Shown piece by piece: positions 35,841-45,182 of a stretch of 64,000 nt of DNA. Below the pieces are notes generated by a model. It worked only from the letters and a program-made list of their open reading frames with translations. It did not search any database and was not told where the DNA came from. Position 1 is the stretch's first letter. Each line of letters starts with the position of its first letter. Source of the DNA: Bacteroidales bacterium. Its GTDB lineage: Bacteria; Bacteroidota; Bacteroidia; Bacteroidales; Muribaculaceae. The position numbers and the translations under genes are program-made. The stretch is from contig SUXJ01000005.1 of assembly GCA_015061005.1 (NCBI GenBank), forward strand, positions 92,279 through 156,278. Reading direction: 5' to 3'.

Positions 35841-35872
35841 TTTGGAAAATTAAAATACAAATGCTAATTTTG
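35841..35872 (+). promoter_or_regulatory. Promoter of the AAA-DUF4143 ATPase
   Basis: TTTG (35841-35844), 20-nt spacer, TAATTTTG (35865-35872), directly after the 23-bp repeats; ATG at 35891. Confidence 0.7.
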
Positions 35873-35890
35873 CTGCAAAAATAATGAGTT

Positions 35891-37165
35891 ATGGCAAAGT
35901 ATAAACAGCGTATTTCGGATAGAATACTCAAGCGTAAAGTCCTTGGCAAGGGTGCGGTATTGATCGAGGGACCAAAATGGTGTGGCAAGACAACTACAGC
36001 AAGGCAGCTGGCAAGGAGCGTTCTCGATCTGGGAGATTCTTCTGTCTTGAAACAGAGTGCCCAGTTGATAGAGCTAAGTCCTAAAACATTGTTAGAAGGA
36101 AAGACACCAAGATTGATTGATGAGTGGCAGGCTTTGCCTCTTATTTGGGATTCCATACGTAGTGAAGTGGATAATCGAGGAGAGCCCTCACAATTTATTT
36201 TAACAGGCTCTTCGGTTCTACCGGAGGCCGATGAAACCATCCATAGCGGTACGGGAAGGTTCGCATATATCAAGATGCGCCCAATGAGCCTATATGAATC
36301 AGGTGAATCAAATGGCACAGTTAGTCTGACCGACCTGTTTGAAGGGAAACCGTTTAAGACGCAGAGTAATGATTTGACCATTGATGACATTGCTTTTCTA
36401 ACCTGCCGTGGAGGTTGGCCTTGGGCAACATTAATTCCGAAAGAGGTAGCCCTTGATCAGGCTTTTGACTATGTGGACTCGGTTGTAAATAGGGATATTC
36501 AGCGAGTTGACGGTGTTAAACGCAATCCTGAGAGAGCAAAATCATTGTTGCGCTCCTATGCGAGAAACATCTCACAACCTATTCCATATTCAACCATCAG
36601 AAAGGATATGTTAGCCAATGATTCCAGTACATTGGACGAGGATACTGTAGCAGATTATGTAAAAGCTATAAAAAAACTCTATGTCATAGAAGATTTAGCG
36701 GCGTGGAATCCGAATATTCGTAGCAAGGCTGCGATTAGAACAAGTGATACACGACATTTTGTTGATCCAAGTATTGGAACAGCTTCATTAGGTCTTGGAC
36801 CCCAAAACTTGATTAATGATTTAAAATCGTTCGGATTTTTCTTTGAGGATATGGTAGTAAGAGACCTTCGAGTTTATGCAGAAGCTTTAGATGGAAAGCT
36901 CTACCACTACAAAGATAGTACAGGCTTGGAGTGTGATACTGTTCTTCACAGACGCAATGGAAGCTATGCTTTATTAGAAGTAAAACTTGGAGGGGAGGAT
37001 AATATCAATGAGGGTGCTGCAAATATGCTTAAGCTCGCAGCAAACATTGACACAGATAAGATGCCTGCTCCGTCGTTTATGGCGGTAATCATTGGAGTTG
37101 GCAAGTACGCCTTTCGAAGAGACGATGGTGTATATGTAATTCCTATTGGATGCCTTAAAGATTAG
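35891..37165 (+). CDS. AAA ATPase with C-terminal DUF4143
   Basis: A 424-residue protein. The N-terminal P-loop domain has Walker A GPKWCGKTTT (27-36), Walker B RLIDEWQ (D77/E78) and sensor-1 FILTGSS. A winged-helix part follows (about 215-280), then DUF4143 with a PD-(D/E)XK-like core: D349 in LECDTVLHR, and E363 and K365 in LLEVKLGG. No membrane segments. Members occur in many copies per Bacteroidales genome and their role is unresolved; defence, toxin-like or mobile functions have been considered. It is a single-gene unit with its own promoter, preceded by a 4 x 23-bp repeat. Lower GC than murB and oxyR on either side suggests acquisition. Confidence 0.88.
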   Translation: MAKYKQRISDRILKRKVLGKGAVLIEGPKWCGKTTTARQLARSVLDLGDSSVLKQSAQLIELSPKTLLEGKTPRLIDEWQALPLIWDSIRSEVDNRGEPSQFILTGSSVLPEADETIHSGTGRFAYIKMRPMSLYESGESNGTVSLTDLFEGKPFKTQSNDLTIDDIAFLTCRGGWPWATLIPKEVALDQAFDYVDSVVNRDIQRVDGVKRNPERAKSLLRSYARNISQPIPYSTIRKDMLANDSSTLDEDTVADYVKAIKKLYVIEDLAAWNPNIRSKAAIRTSDTRHFVDPSIGTASLGLGPQNLINDLKSFGFFFEDMVVRDLRVYAEALDGKLYHYKDSTGLECDTVLHRRNGSYALLEVKLGGEDNINEGAANMLKLAANIDTDKMPAPSFMAVIIGVGKYAFRRDDGVYVIPIGCLKD

Positions 37166-37246
37166 CAAAACTTGAAACATTGCAACTGAATCGAAGGTTA
37201 TGTTGACTATTGATTCGTAAATTGAGAAAGGGAATTGGAAGGAGTG

Positions 37247-37278
37247 TTTGGGGGATCGGGAAAAATTTGTTACTTTTG
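37247..37278 (+). promoter_or_regulatory. Promoter of oxyR
   Basis: TTTG (37247-37250), 20-nt spacer, TACTTTTG (37271-37278); ATG 27 nt downstream. Confidence 0.7.
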
Positions 37279-37305
37279 TGAACGAATTTTTATGGGAGAA
37301 CAGGC

Positions 37306-38235
37306 ATGACTTTGCAGCAATTGGAATATATTATTGCGGTGGATAGGTTTCGTCACTTTTCGAAGGCGGCGGAGCATTGCCACGTAACTCAGCCCACTCT
37401 GAGCGCAATGATTCAGAAGCTTGAGGAGGAGTTGAATGTGCGCATTTTTGATCGAAGTCAGCAGCCTGTTTGTCCGACGGCAGTCGGGTCATTGCTGCTT
37501 GTTCAGGCGCGCGAGATATTGGCACAAGCCGGCAAGATGAAGGAAATAGTTGATGAGGAGAGGGGGGCGATAGATGGCACGTTCCGAGTGGGGATTCTAC
37601 CCACTATTGCACCGTATTTGCTACCGCGTTTTTTCCACACTCTAACGGAAAAGCATCCCCGGCTTGATATCCGCGTTTCGGAGATGAAGACTCCGGAAAT
37701 TAAGCGGGCATTGCAGACGGGCGATATCGATGCGGGCATTCTTGCCAACCTCGATGATATGAGCGAGGAATATGCTTTGACTACTTTGTTTTATGAGCAG
37801 TTTTTGGCGTACGTTTCGCGTAATAGCAGACTTTTTGAGAAAAAGGTGGTACGCACGTCGGATTTAGTTGATGAACGGTTATGGATGCTCGATGAGGGTC
37901 ATTGTTTTCGCGACCAGATGGTGAAGTTCTGCCGTTTGGAATCATCGAAGATGAGCCAGATTAAGTATAATCTCGGCAGTATGGAAACGTTTATGCGCAT
38001 GGTTGAGGGCGGCGACGGAGTCACGTTTATACCTGCATTGGCCTCTTTGCAACTGAGCGAGAAGCAGAGAGAGTTGGTACGTCAATTTGCATTGCCTACA
38101 CCGACGCGCGAAATCGTTGTGCTGACCAATGTCAACTTTATCCGTCGGAGAGTTCTTGATGCCATAGTGGAAGAAATTCGGTCATCAGTGCCAAAAGCCA
38201 TGTTGTCTTTAACGACTTCTCAAGTGGCTATTTAA
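37306..38235 (+). CDS. oxyR: Hydrogen peroxide-sensing LysR regulator OxyR
   Basis: A 309-residue LysR-type regulator. N-terminal winged HTH: MTLQQLEYIIAVDRFRHFSK, AAEHCHVTQPTLSAMIQKLE. The effector domain carries the OxyR redox pair C200 and C209 (DEGHCFRDQMVKFC), nine residues apart as in E. coli (C199/C208). Cytoplasmic. It activates peroxide defence; ahpC and ahpF follow on the same strand, and a half-site matching the OxyR consensus lies between oxyR and ahpC. Confidence 0.95.
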   Translation: MTLQQLEYIIAVDRFRHFSKAAEHCHVTQPTLSAMIQKLEEELNVRIFDRSQQPVCPTAVGSLLLVQAREILAQAGKMKEIVDEERGAIDGTFRVGILPTIAPYLLPRFFHTLTEKHPRLDIRVSEMKTPEIKRALQTGDIDAGILANLDDMSEEYALTTLFYEQFLAYVSRNSRLFEKKVVRTSDLVDERLWMLDEGHCFRDQMVKFCRLESSKMSQIKYNLGSMETFMRMVEGGDGVTFIPALASLQLSEKQRELVRQFALPTPTREIVVLTNVNFIRRRVLDAIVEEIRSSVPKAMLSLTTSQVAI

Positions 38236-38265
38236 AGACTCATTATCAGCAATTTATACTGCAAG

Positions 38266-38280
38266 ATAGATTGTTCCTAT
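38266..38280 (+). promoter_or_regulatory. Candidate OxyR-binding half-site upstream of ahpC
   Basis: ATAG-N7-CTAT (ATAGATTGTTCCTAT) matches the OxyR half-site ATAGnTnnnAnCTAT at all positions but one. A further ATAGG lies at 38300-38304. The site ends about 54 bp upstream of the ahpC -7 box, a position suited to activation. Confidence 0.5.
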
Positions 38281-38333
38281 AGGGCAATAAATTCTTTCAA
38301 TAGGAAATATTGGGTCGTTGTTTGTTTTAAGTA

Positions 38334-38341
38334 TAATTTTG
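38334..38341 (+). promoter_or_regulatory. Promoter -7 box of ahpC
   Basis: TAATTTTG, 45 nt before ATG 38387. The -33 region is poor (TTGG), fitting an activator-dependent promoter. Confidence 0.5.
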
Positions 38342-38386
38342 CATCGAAAAACAAAATTATTAATACTTAAACAGACAAAAACGATT

Positions 38387-38953
38387 ATGAAACCGATTAT
38401 TAATTCTCAACTTCCGGAGTTTAAAGTTCAGGCGTTCCACAATGGCGATTTCAAGACCGTTACGAATGAAGACGTGAAAGGAAAATGGGCGGTATTCTTC
38501 TTCTACCCTGCGGACTTTACGTTTGTATGCCCGACAGAATTGGTTGACATTGCGGAAAAGTATGATTATTTGCAGTCGATTGGTGTGGAAGTATATTCAG
38601 TGAGTACCGATTCACATTTTGTGCACAAAGCATGGCACGACGCATCGGAATCAATCCGGAAAATAAAATATCCAATGCTTGCAGATCCTACCGGCGCACT
38701 GAGCCGCGCATTCGGGGTAATGATTGAAGAGGACGGCATGGCATATCGCGGTACGTTCTTGGTAAATCCCGAAGGACTAATCAAAGTTGCGGAAATTCAC
38801 GATAACAATATTGGCAGGAACGCCGATGAATTGGTTCGCAAAATCGAGGCGGCACAATTTGTGGCAACACACGACGGTCAGGTATGTCCCGCCAAGTGGG
38901 AAAAAGGTAAAGAAACCCTCAAACCCAGCATTGACCTCGTAGGCAAGATTTAA
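38387..38953 (+). CDS. ahpC: Alkyl hydroperoxide reductase subunit C
   Basis: A 188-residue typical 2-Cys peroxiredoxin that scavenges H2O2 and organic peroxides. Peroxidatic C48 lies in YPADFTFVCPTELVD and resolving C167 in GQVCPAKWEKG. ATG 38387 gives the expected N-terminus (MKPIINSQLP); the upstream open extension crosses the promoter. Followed by its reductase ahpF after 84 bp; regulated presumably by OxyR upstream. Confidence 0.96.
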   Translation: MKPIINSQLPEFKVQAFHNGDFKTVTNEDVKGKWAVFFFYPADFTFVCPTELVDIAEKYDYLQSIGVEVYSVSTDSHFVHKAWHDASESIRKIKYPMLADPTGALSRAFGVMIEEDGMAYRGTFLVNPEGLIKVAEIHDNNIGRNADELVRKIEAAQFVATHDGQVCPAKWEKGKETLKPSIDLVGKI

Positions 38954-39037
38954 TGCCTACATGCCCTTCACTCCTCACGAATGAAGAAATAGTGCAGGTG
39001 AATCAGTGTTCGTTACCCTCTTAAAATTTTAAATAAT

Positions 39038-40582
39038 ATGCTTGACCAAAATATTCTCGACCAAGTTAAGGGAGTTTTCGGTTCTTTAGAAAATCGCTAT
39101 GTTCTGAGTGTCAAATATGACTCGCAACGCGAAGAAGCAGAGGAATTTATCTCATTCTTGAATGACTTTGCCGGAACATCGGACAAACTCGAATGTCGTT
39201 ATGAATCGATGAATACCGGAGAACTGAGTTTTTCTATATTGAAAGAGGGAAATGACACCGGAGTTTCCTTCCGCGGCATACCGGGCGGACACGAATTTAC
39301 CTCCCTATTGTTGGCAATACTCAATGCGGATGGAAAAGGCAAGAACCTGCCCGACAAAGCCCTGCGCCGCCGCATAGAATCACTCCGAGGAAATACGGGA
39401 CTGAGAACGTTCGTATCCCTGTCGTGTACCAACTGCCCTGACGTGGTTCAAGCTCTCAATGTAATAGCACTGCTCAATCAGTCGATAAGACATGAGACTA
39501 TAGATGGGGCACTTTGGCCGGAAGAGGCGAAACGCCTGAATGTTCAGGCTGTGCCATCGGTATATGCCGGCGATACCCTTATTCACGTAGGTCGCGGTTC
39601 ATTGGGCGAGCTGATTGAAAAAATGGAATCGACATTCGGCAGCAACGCCGCCGGCGATTTCGCCGATGAGCCTATGAGTTATGACGTGGTGGTTCTCGGC
39701 GGAGGTCCGGCCGGAGCATCGGCTGCAATCTATTCAGCTCGCAAGGGTCTGAAAGTGGCAGTGGTGGGCGAGCGCATTGGCGGACAAGTAAAAGACACCG
39801 TTGATATAGAGAATGTTATATCCGTACCTCACACCACCGGTGCACAACTTGCCGATTCGCTGCGCACACACATGAATCAGTATCCCATCGATATATTTGA
39901 AAATCGTAAAATCGACCGCACCGACCTGCTTGGTCAAGAGAAGCGCATAACGGTTTCGGGCGGGGAAACGTTTACAACTCCGACAGTCATCATAGCTACG
40001 GGAGCGGGCTGGAGACGCCTCAACGTGAAGGGTGAAAGTGAATATATAGGCCGCGGAGTAGCGTTCTGCCCCCACTGCGACGGTCCATTTTATGCCGGCA
40101 AAGATGTGGCGGTTATCGGAGGAGGAAATTCGGGCATAGAAGCCGCCATTGACCTTGCAGGGATATGTCGCCATGTCACCGTGATTGAATTTGCCGACAA
40201 ACTCGCTGCCGACGAGGTTTTGCAGCAAAAAATTCGCAACCTTGGCAACGTCGAAATCCACACCTCATCGGAAACTACCGAAGTGATAGGAAACGGCAAA
40301 AAAGTGACCGGCATCAAGGTGCGCAATCGCATCACCGGCGAGGAAACCGAGACACCACTTGACGGCATTTTCGTGCAAATTGGCCTTACCGCCAATTCGT
40401 CACCATTTCGCGAACAATTGCAAACGACGCAATCGGGCGAAATAATTGTTGACACCTCATGTCGCACAAACATTGCCGGAGTTTATGCTGCAGGCGATGT
40501 AACAACCGTGCCCTACAAACAGATAGTTATAGCCATGGGCGAAGGCGCCAAAGCAGCACTCACGGCGTTCAAAGAAAGATAA
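39038..40582 (+). CDS. ahpF: Alkyl hydroperoxide reductase subunit F
   Basis: A 514-residue FAD/NADH disulfide reductase that recharges AhpC. The N-terminal double thioredoxin fold has the redox pair C130/C133 (LSCTNC). The C-terminal thioredoxin-reductase part has VVVLGGGPAGASAAIYSARKG for FAD, the catalytic CPHC (344-347), DVAVIGGGNSGIEAAIDLA for NADH and GVYAAGDVTTVPYKQ. Full length; pairs with ahpC. Confidence 0.96.
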   Translation: MLDQNILDQVKGVFGSLENRYVLSVKYDSQREEAEEFISFLNDFAGTSDKLECRYESMNTGELSFSILKEGNDTGVSFRGIPGGHEFTSLLLAILNADGKGKNLPDKALRRRIESLRGNTGLRTFVSLSCTNCPDVVQALNVIALLNQSIRHETIDGALWPEEAKRLNVQAVPSVYAGDTLIHVGRGSLGELIEKMESTFGSNAAGDFADEPMSYDVVVLGGGPAGASAAIYSARKGLKVAVVGERIGGQVKDTVDIENVISVPHTTGAQLADSLRTHMNQYPIDIFENRKIDRTDLLGQEKRITVSGGETFTTPTVIIATGAGWRRLNVKGESEYIGRGVAFCPHCDGPFYAGKDVAVIGGGNSGIEAAIDLAGICRHVTVIEFADKLAADEVLQQKIRNLGNVEIHTSSETTEVIGNGKKVTGIKVRNRITGEETETPLDGIFVQIGLTANSSPFREQLQTTQSGEIIVDTSCRTNIAGVYAAGDVTTVPYKQIVIAMGEGAKAALTAFKER

Positions 40583-40607
40583 AATCATAAGTTTTTTCAT
40601 AGTGATT

Positions 40608-40644
40608 GAAGCGAGTTGGCGCAATGCGGCGGCTCGCTTCTTTG
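40608..40644 (+). terminator. Candidate terminator after ahpF
   Basis: GAAGCGAG (40608-40615) pairs with CTCGCTTC (40633-40640), followed by a short TTTG-type tail. The T run is weak. Confidence 0.5.
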
Positions 40645-40725
40645 AAGTTTAATGGCATACGGTTAGAATGAACACAACGAGAGTCAAAACACATTACACT
40701 CATAAACGGTTTGATAATCAGGCGA

Positions 40726-40757
40726 TTTGCGCGACTGATAAATAATTCGTAAATTTG
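40726..40757 (+). promoter_or_regulatory. Promoter of ileS
   Basis: TTTG (40726-40729), 20-nt spacer, TAAATTTG (40750-40757), 21 nt before ATG 40779. Confidence 0.7.
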
Positions 40758-40778
40758 CGCGTAAATATTATTATAGCA

Positions 40779-43700
40779 ATGAAATTCAACGAATATAAGA
40801 CTCCCGATATGGTTGGAGTCAACAAGGAAATCTTGGAGCGCTGGAATGGTATCGGCCTGTTTGAGCGCAGCATAAAGGAGCGTGCCGGTAGCCCCTCGTT
40901 TGTGTTTTATGAAGGACCGCCTTCTGCCAACGGTCACCCGGGTATTCACCACGTCTTGGCACGCACGATTAAAGATATTGTTTGCCGATATAAGACGATG
41001 CAGGGTTTCCGAGTTGACCGTAAGGCCGGCTGGGACACTCACGGTCTTCCCGTAGAATTGGGCGTTGAAAAGACCTTGGGAATCACCAAGGAAGACATCG
41101 GCAAGAAAATTTCGGTTGATGAGTATAACTCAGCATGCCGCAGAGAGGTGATGAAGTATACCGATGAGTGGGAACACTTGACTTCGCTGATGGGTTACTG
41201 GGTTGATATGACCGACCCATATATTACTTACGACAATCGCTATATCGAGTCTGTATGGTGGCTCTTGAAAGAGGTTTACAAGAAAGATTTGCTCTATAAG
41301 GGCTATACTATTCAGCCCTATTCGCCGGCAGCCGGCACCGGTTTGAGTTCTCACGAGCTGAACCAGCCCGGTTGTTATCGCGACGTCAAAGATACCACGT
41401 GCATTGCACAGTTCACGTGCACAGACCCGATTGAAAGCATGAAGGGCTGGGGCACTGCGAGCTTCCTTGCATGGACCACCACCCCATGGACCTTGCCAAG
41501 TAATACGGCACTTTGCGTAGGTCCGCAGATTGATTATTGCATTGTTCGCACCTATAACCCGTATAGCGGCGAGAAGGTTACTTGCGTAGTGGCTGAAGCA
41601 CTGCTCAATTCAGTTTTCAATGCCAAAGGTGCCGAACAAGACTTGGAAGCATATCAGAAGGGCGATAAGATAGTGCCTTGGCAAGTTGTGGATAAAGTGA
41701 AAGGCGAAGAACTTGTCGGACTTCACTATGAGCAACTCTTCCCGTGGGTAAATCCCGGTGAGGGCGCATTCCGCGTTATTCCGGGCGACTACGTAACGAC
41801 CGATGACGGTACGGGCATTGTTCACATTGCCGGCACCTTTGGTGCAGATGACTTGCGAGTTAGTCGTGCTGCCGGCGTTCCTCCGCTTCACCTGACAGAC
41901 CGCGACGGCAATATCCGCCCGATGGTAGATCTGAAAGGTCGCTTCTTCGTTATCGAAGACCTTGATCCGGAGTTTGTGAAGAATAATGTTGACACGGAAG
42001 CATACGGCGAATTTGCCGGTCGCTACGTTAAAAATGCCTATGATTCATCAGCTACCGATGAGACCGAGACGCTCGACGTTAGCTTGTGTATGTGGTTAAA
42101 ACAGCGCGGATTGGCTTTCAAGATTGAAAAGCATACTCACAACTATCCACACTGTTGGCGCACAGACAAACCGGTGCTTTACTATCCGCTTGATTCATGG
42201 TTTATCCGTTCCACAGCGGTCAGAGAGCAACTGATGGCAGCCAATGAGGGCATTCAATGGAAACCGACATCAACCGGCAGCGGTCGCTTCGGAAAATGGC
42301 TTGAAAATCTTCAGGATTGGAATCTGAGCCGCAGCCGCTATTGGGGCACTCCCCTGCCTATTTGGCGCACTGAAGATGCACGCGAAGAAATATGTATCGG
42401 CTCAGTCGAAGAGCTCAGCAATGAGATAGATAAGTCTGTTGCTGCGGGCTTCATGAAAGAAAATCCGCTGACAGCCAAAGGTTTTCAGCCCGGAGTTTAC
42501 ACGAAAGAAAACTACGAAAAAATAGACCTTCATCGTCCATACGTTGACGACATCATCTTGGTTAGTCCCTCGGGAAAGATGATGAAGAGAGAATTGGACT
42601 TGATTGACGTATGGTTTGACTCGGGTGCGATGCCGTTTGCTCAGCAACACTATCCGTTTGAAAATAAGGAAGCGGTTGATAACGGCTCGGTATTTCCTGC
42701 CGACTTCATTGCAGAGGGCGTGGATCAAACTCGCGGATGGTTCTTCACGCTTCATGCAATCAGCGGCATGGTTAAGAACTCAGTAGCTTACAAGGCCGTT
42801 ATTTCAAACGGCTTGGTTCTCGACAAATTCGGCAATAAGATGAGTAAGCGATTGGGTAATGCCGTTGACCCCTTCCAAACAATTGAGAAATACGGCTCCG
42901 ATCCGCTGCGCTGGTACATGATTTCCAACTCCTCACCGTGGGATAATCTGAAATTTGATGAAGCCGGCGTCACTGAAACCGCACGTAAGTTCTTTGCAAC
43001 TCTGTTTAATACTTATTCATTCTTTGCACGTTATGCCAACGTTGACGGTTTTGACCCGAAGGCAGAGAAAATAGCAGTCAGCGACCGCCCGGAAATTGAC
43101 CGCTGGGCAATTTCAAGGCTCAACACACTTGTGGCAACAGTGCAGAGCAACCTCGACAACTATGAACTGACCCCTGCCACACGCGCCATTGCCGAGTTCG
43201 TTGACGAACTCAGTAACTGGTATGTTCGCCTGAACCGCTCACGCTACTGGGGCAAGGAAATGACTGCCGATAAACTTGCAGCCTATCAGACACTGTATGA
43301 ATGCCTGAACACAGTGAGTCTGCTCATGGCTCCCATGGCACCGTTCTATGCTGACCGCTTATGGCTCGACTTGAATCCCGGAGCCGGCGACTCCATCCAT
43401 TTGCAACTTCAACCGAAAGCAGATGAGTCACTGATTGATAAAGCCCTTGAAGATCGCATGGCACTTGCACAGCAAGTCACATCGATGGTATTGGCATTGC
43501 GCAGAAAAGCCAATCAAAAGGTTCGCCAGCCGCTTGGCAAGTTGATGATGCCACTCGTTGATGAATCTCAGCGCGCCATGATAACTCCGATTATACCGTT
43601 GATACTCAACGAAGTAAACGTTAAGGAGTTGCAGCTTTTGGATCCGTCGGAAACGGTGTTGGTAAAGCGCGTAAAACCTGACTTCAAGAAACTCGGACCC

Positions 43701-44189
43701 GTTTTCGGCAAACAGATGAAGCAAGTGGCAGCCGCAGTTCAAGCCATGACTCAAAGTCAAATTATTGAACTCGAACGCAACGGCGCAATTGAGTTGACAC
43801 TTGCCGACGGCACTGCAGCTCGCGTCACCTCCGATACCGTCGACATCTTCTCAGAGGACATACCGGGCTGGCTCGTGGCAAATGAAGGCACGGTTACAGT
43901 GGCCTTGGACATCACCGTGACCGACGAGCTGCGCAGCGAAGGCATGGCACGCGAACTCGTTAACCGCATCCAAAATATTCGCAAGGGACGCGATTACAAC
44001 ATTACAGACCACATAAACGTTGTAATTCAAGATGTTGCTGAAGTGAAAGAAGCACTTGCAGGCTTTGGTGATTACGTTGCGTCACAAGTGCTTGCCGACT
44101 CCATCACCACATCGAATACCCTTACAGAAAATGATGATACGCTTGACATTGACGGCTTGAAAGTAAACATCAGCATAGAAAAAGCATAA
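40779..44189 (+). CDS. ileS: Isoleucine--tRNA ligase
   Basis: A class Ia synthetase charging tRNA-Ile, 1136 residues. HIGH-type motif GPPSANGHPGIHH (46-58), editing domain in the middle (WTTTPWTLPSNTALCVG, DDGTGIVHIAGTFG), KMSKR motif (NKMSKRLGN, about 686-694) and an anticodon-binding domain. The long form without a C-terminal zinc finger is common in Bacteroidota. ATG 40779 was chosen over an upstream extension that crosses the promoter. Heads a run with dksA-like, lspA and DUF4296 genes. Confidence 0.96.
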   Translation: MKFNEYKTPDMVGVNKEILERWNGIGLFERSIKERAGSPSFVFYEGPPSANGHPGIHHVLARTIKDIVCRYKTMQGFRVDRKAGWDTHGLPVELGVEKTLGITKEDIGKKISVDEYNSACRREVMKYTDEWEHLTSLMGYWVDMTDPYITYDNRYIESVWWLLKEVYKKDLLYKGYTIQPYSPAAGTGLSSHELNQPGCYRDVKDTTCIAQFTCTDPIESMKGWGTASFLAWTTTPWTLPSNTALCVGPQIDYCIVRTYNPYSGEKVTCVVAEALLNSVFNAKGAEQDLEAYQKGDKIVPWQVVDKVKGEELVGLHYEQLFPWVNPGEGAFRVIPGDYVTTDDGTGIVHIAGTFGADDLRVSRAAGVPPLHLTDRDGNIRPMVDLKGRFFVIEDLDPEFVKNNVDTEAYGEFAGRYVKNAYDSSATDETETLDVSLCMWLKQRGLAFKIEKHTHNYPHCWRTDKPVLYYPLDSWFIRSTAVREQLMAANEGIQWKPTSTGSGRFGKWLENLQDWNLSRSRYWGTPLPIWRTEDAREEICIGSVEELSNEIDKSVAAGFMKENPLTAKGFQPGVYTKENYEKIDLHRPYVDDIILVSPSGKMMKRELDLIDVWFDSGAMPFAQQHYPFENKEAVDNGSVFPADFIAEGVDQTRGWFFTLHAISGMVKNSVAYKAVISNGLVLDKFGNKMSKRLGNAVDPFQTIEKYGSDPLRWYMISNSSPWDNLKFDEAGVTETARKFFATLFNTYSFFARYANVDGFDPKAEKIAVSDRPEIDRWAISRLNTLVATVQSNLDNYELTPATRAIAEFVDELSNWYVRLNRSRYWGKEMTADKLAAYQTLYECLNTVSLLMAPMAPFYADRLWLDLNPGAGDSIHLQLQPKADESLIDKALEDRMALAQQVTSMVLALRRKANQKVRQPLGKLMMPLVDESQRAMITPIIPLILNEVNVKELQLLDPSETVLVKRVKPDFKKLGPVFGKQMKQVAAAVQAMTQSQIIELERNGAIELTLADGTAARVTSDTVDIFSEDIPGWLVANEGTVTVALDITVTDELRSEGMARELVNRIQNIRKGRDYNITDHINVVIQDVAEVKEALAGFGDYVASQVLADSITTSNTLTENDDTLDIDGLKVNISIEKA

Positions 44190-44194
44190 GAGCA

Positions 44195-44569
44195 ATGACT
44201 GAAGAAAAACTGAGATATTCCGAAGAGGAACTTCAAGAATTCAAGCAATTGATTCTTGAAAAACTGGCTACGGCACAAGCTCAATACGACAATTTGCGCT
44301 CCAGTATAGTGGCAACATCCGGCAACGACACTGCCGACACCTCGCGTTCATTCAAAACCCATGAAGAAGCAGCGTCAGTGCTTGGCAAAGAAGAGACGGC
44401 ACAACTATGTGAACGTCAGCGCAAATTCATCGGCCACTTGCAAGCCGCATTGGTGCGAATTGAAAACGGCACTTACGGAATATGCAGAGCCACAGGTAAA
44501 CTCATTCCCAAGGAACGACTTCGCGCCGTACCCCATGCAACATTGAGCATCGATGCAAAACAAGGCTAA
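44195..44569 (+). CDS. DksA/TraR-family protein lacking most zinc cysteines
   Basis: A 124-residue protein with an N-terminal coiled coil (KLRYSEEELQEFKQLILEKL) and a C-terminal DksA/TraR module (RIENGTYGICRATGKLIPKE, then LRAVPHATLSIDAK). The usual four zinc cysteines are reduced to one (in GICRA). It probably binds RNA polymerase like other short-finger DksA proteins, in the stringent response; that role is inferred. 5 bp after ileS and overlapping lspA by 17 bp. Confidence 0.88.
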   Translation: MTEEKLRYSEEELQEFKQLILEKLATAQAQYDNLRSSIVATSGNDTADTSRSFKTHEEAASVLGKEETAQLCERQRKFIGHLQAALVRIENGTYGICRATGKLIPKERLRAVPHATLSIDAKQG

Positions 44570-45176
44570 AAAAGCTGCTTGGATATCCGCCGCGGTGATT
44601 TTACTGATCATCTTGGCGGATCAAGCATTGAAAATCCACGTAAAGACAACGTTCTATCTCGGCGAACACGTTGACATCACATCGTGGTTCAAGTTGCTCT
44701 ACGTTCAAAATCCGGGCATGGCATTCGGATGGAGTTTGGGCAATAAGTTACTTCTCACATTGCTTCGACTCGTTGCCACGGTGTTTGGCTTTTGGTATTT
44801 ATCGCGCATACTTAAACGCGAAAAACTATCGATCGGACTGTGCGTATCAGTTGCTCTGATACTTGCCGGCGCCATTGGTAACTTGATAGACTGCATTTTC
44901 TACGGAGTCATATTCGATAACCCCATGCCTCCGGCTACCGCCACCCTCTTTCCCGCCTCCGGCGGATATGCTTCGCTATTTCACGGCCAAGTGGTCGATA
45001 TGCTTTATTTTCCTCTATTTTCATTCCATTGGCCGGACTGGATGCCACTGATAGGCGGTAATTACTTTGAATTCTTCCACCCGATATTTAACATTGCAGA
45101 TTCAGCGGTTACTGTCGGAGTTTTGCTTTTAATATTCTTTTATTCCGGGCAACTCAGCCTTAAAAAAGAAGAATAA
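44553..45176 (+). CDS. lspA: Lipoprotein signal peptidase II
   Basis: A 207-residue inner-membrane aspartic peptidase that removes lipoprotein signal peptides. It has four hydrophobic spans, the conserved LYVQNPGMAFGW, GAIGNLIDCIFYG with the first catalytic Asp and FNIADSAVTVGVLL with the second. A longer loop between these (about 125-165) is typical of Bacteroidota LspA. Overlaps the DksA-like gene by 17 bp and is followed by a lipoprotein gene, a functional pairing. Confidence 0.94.
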   Translation: MQNKAKKAAWISAAVILLIILADQALKIHVKTTFYLGEHVDITSWFKLLYVQNPGMAFGWSLGNKLLLTLLRLVATVFGFWYLSRILKREKLSIGLCVSVALILAGAIGNLIDCIFYGVIFDNPMPPATATLFPASGGYASLFHGQVVDMLYFPLFSFHWPDWMPLIGGNYFEFFHPIFNIADSAVTVGVLLLIFFYSGQLSLKKEE

Positions 45177-45182
45177 ACCAGC

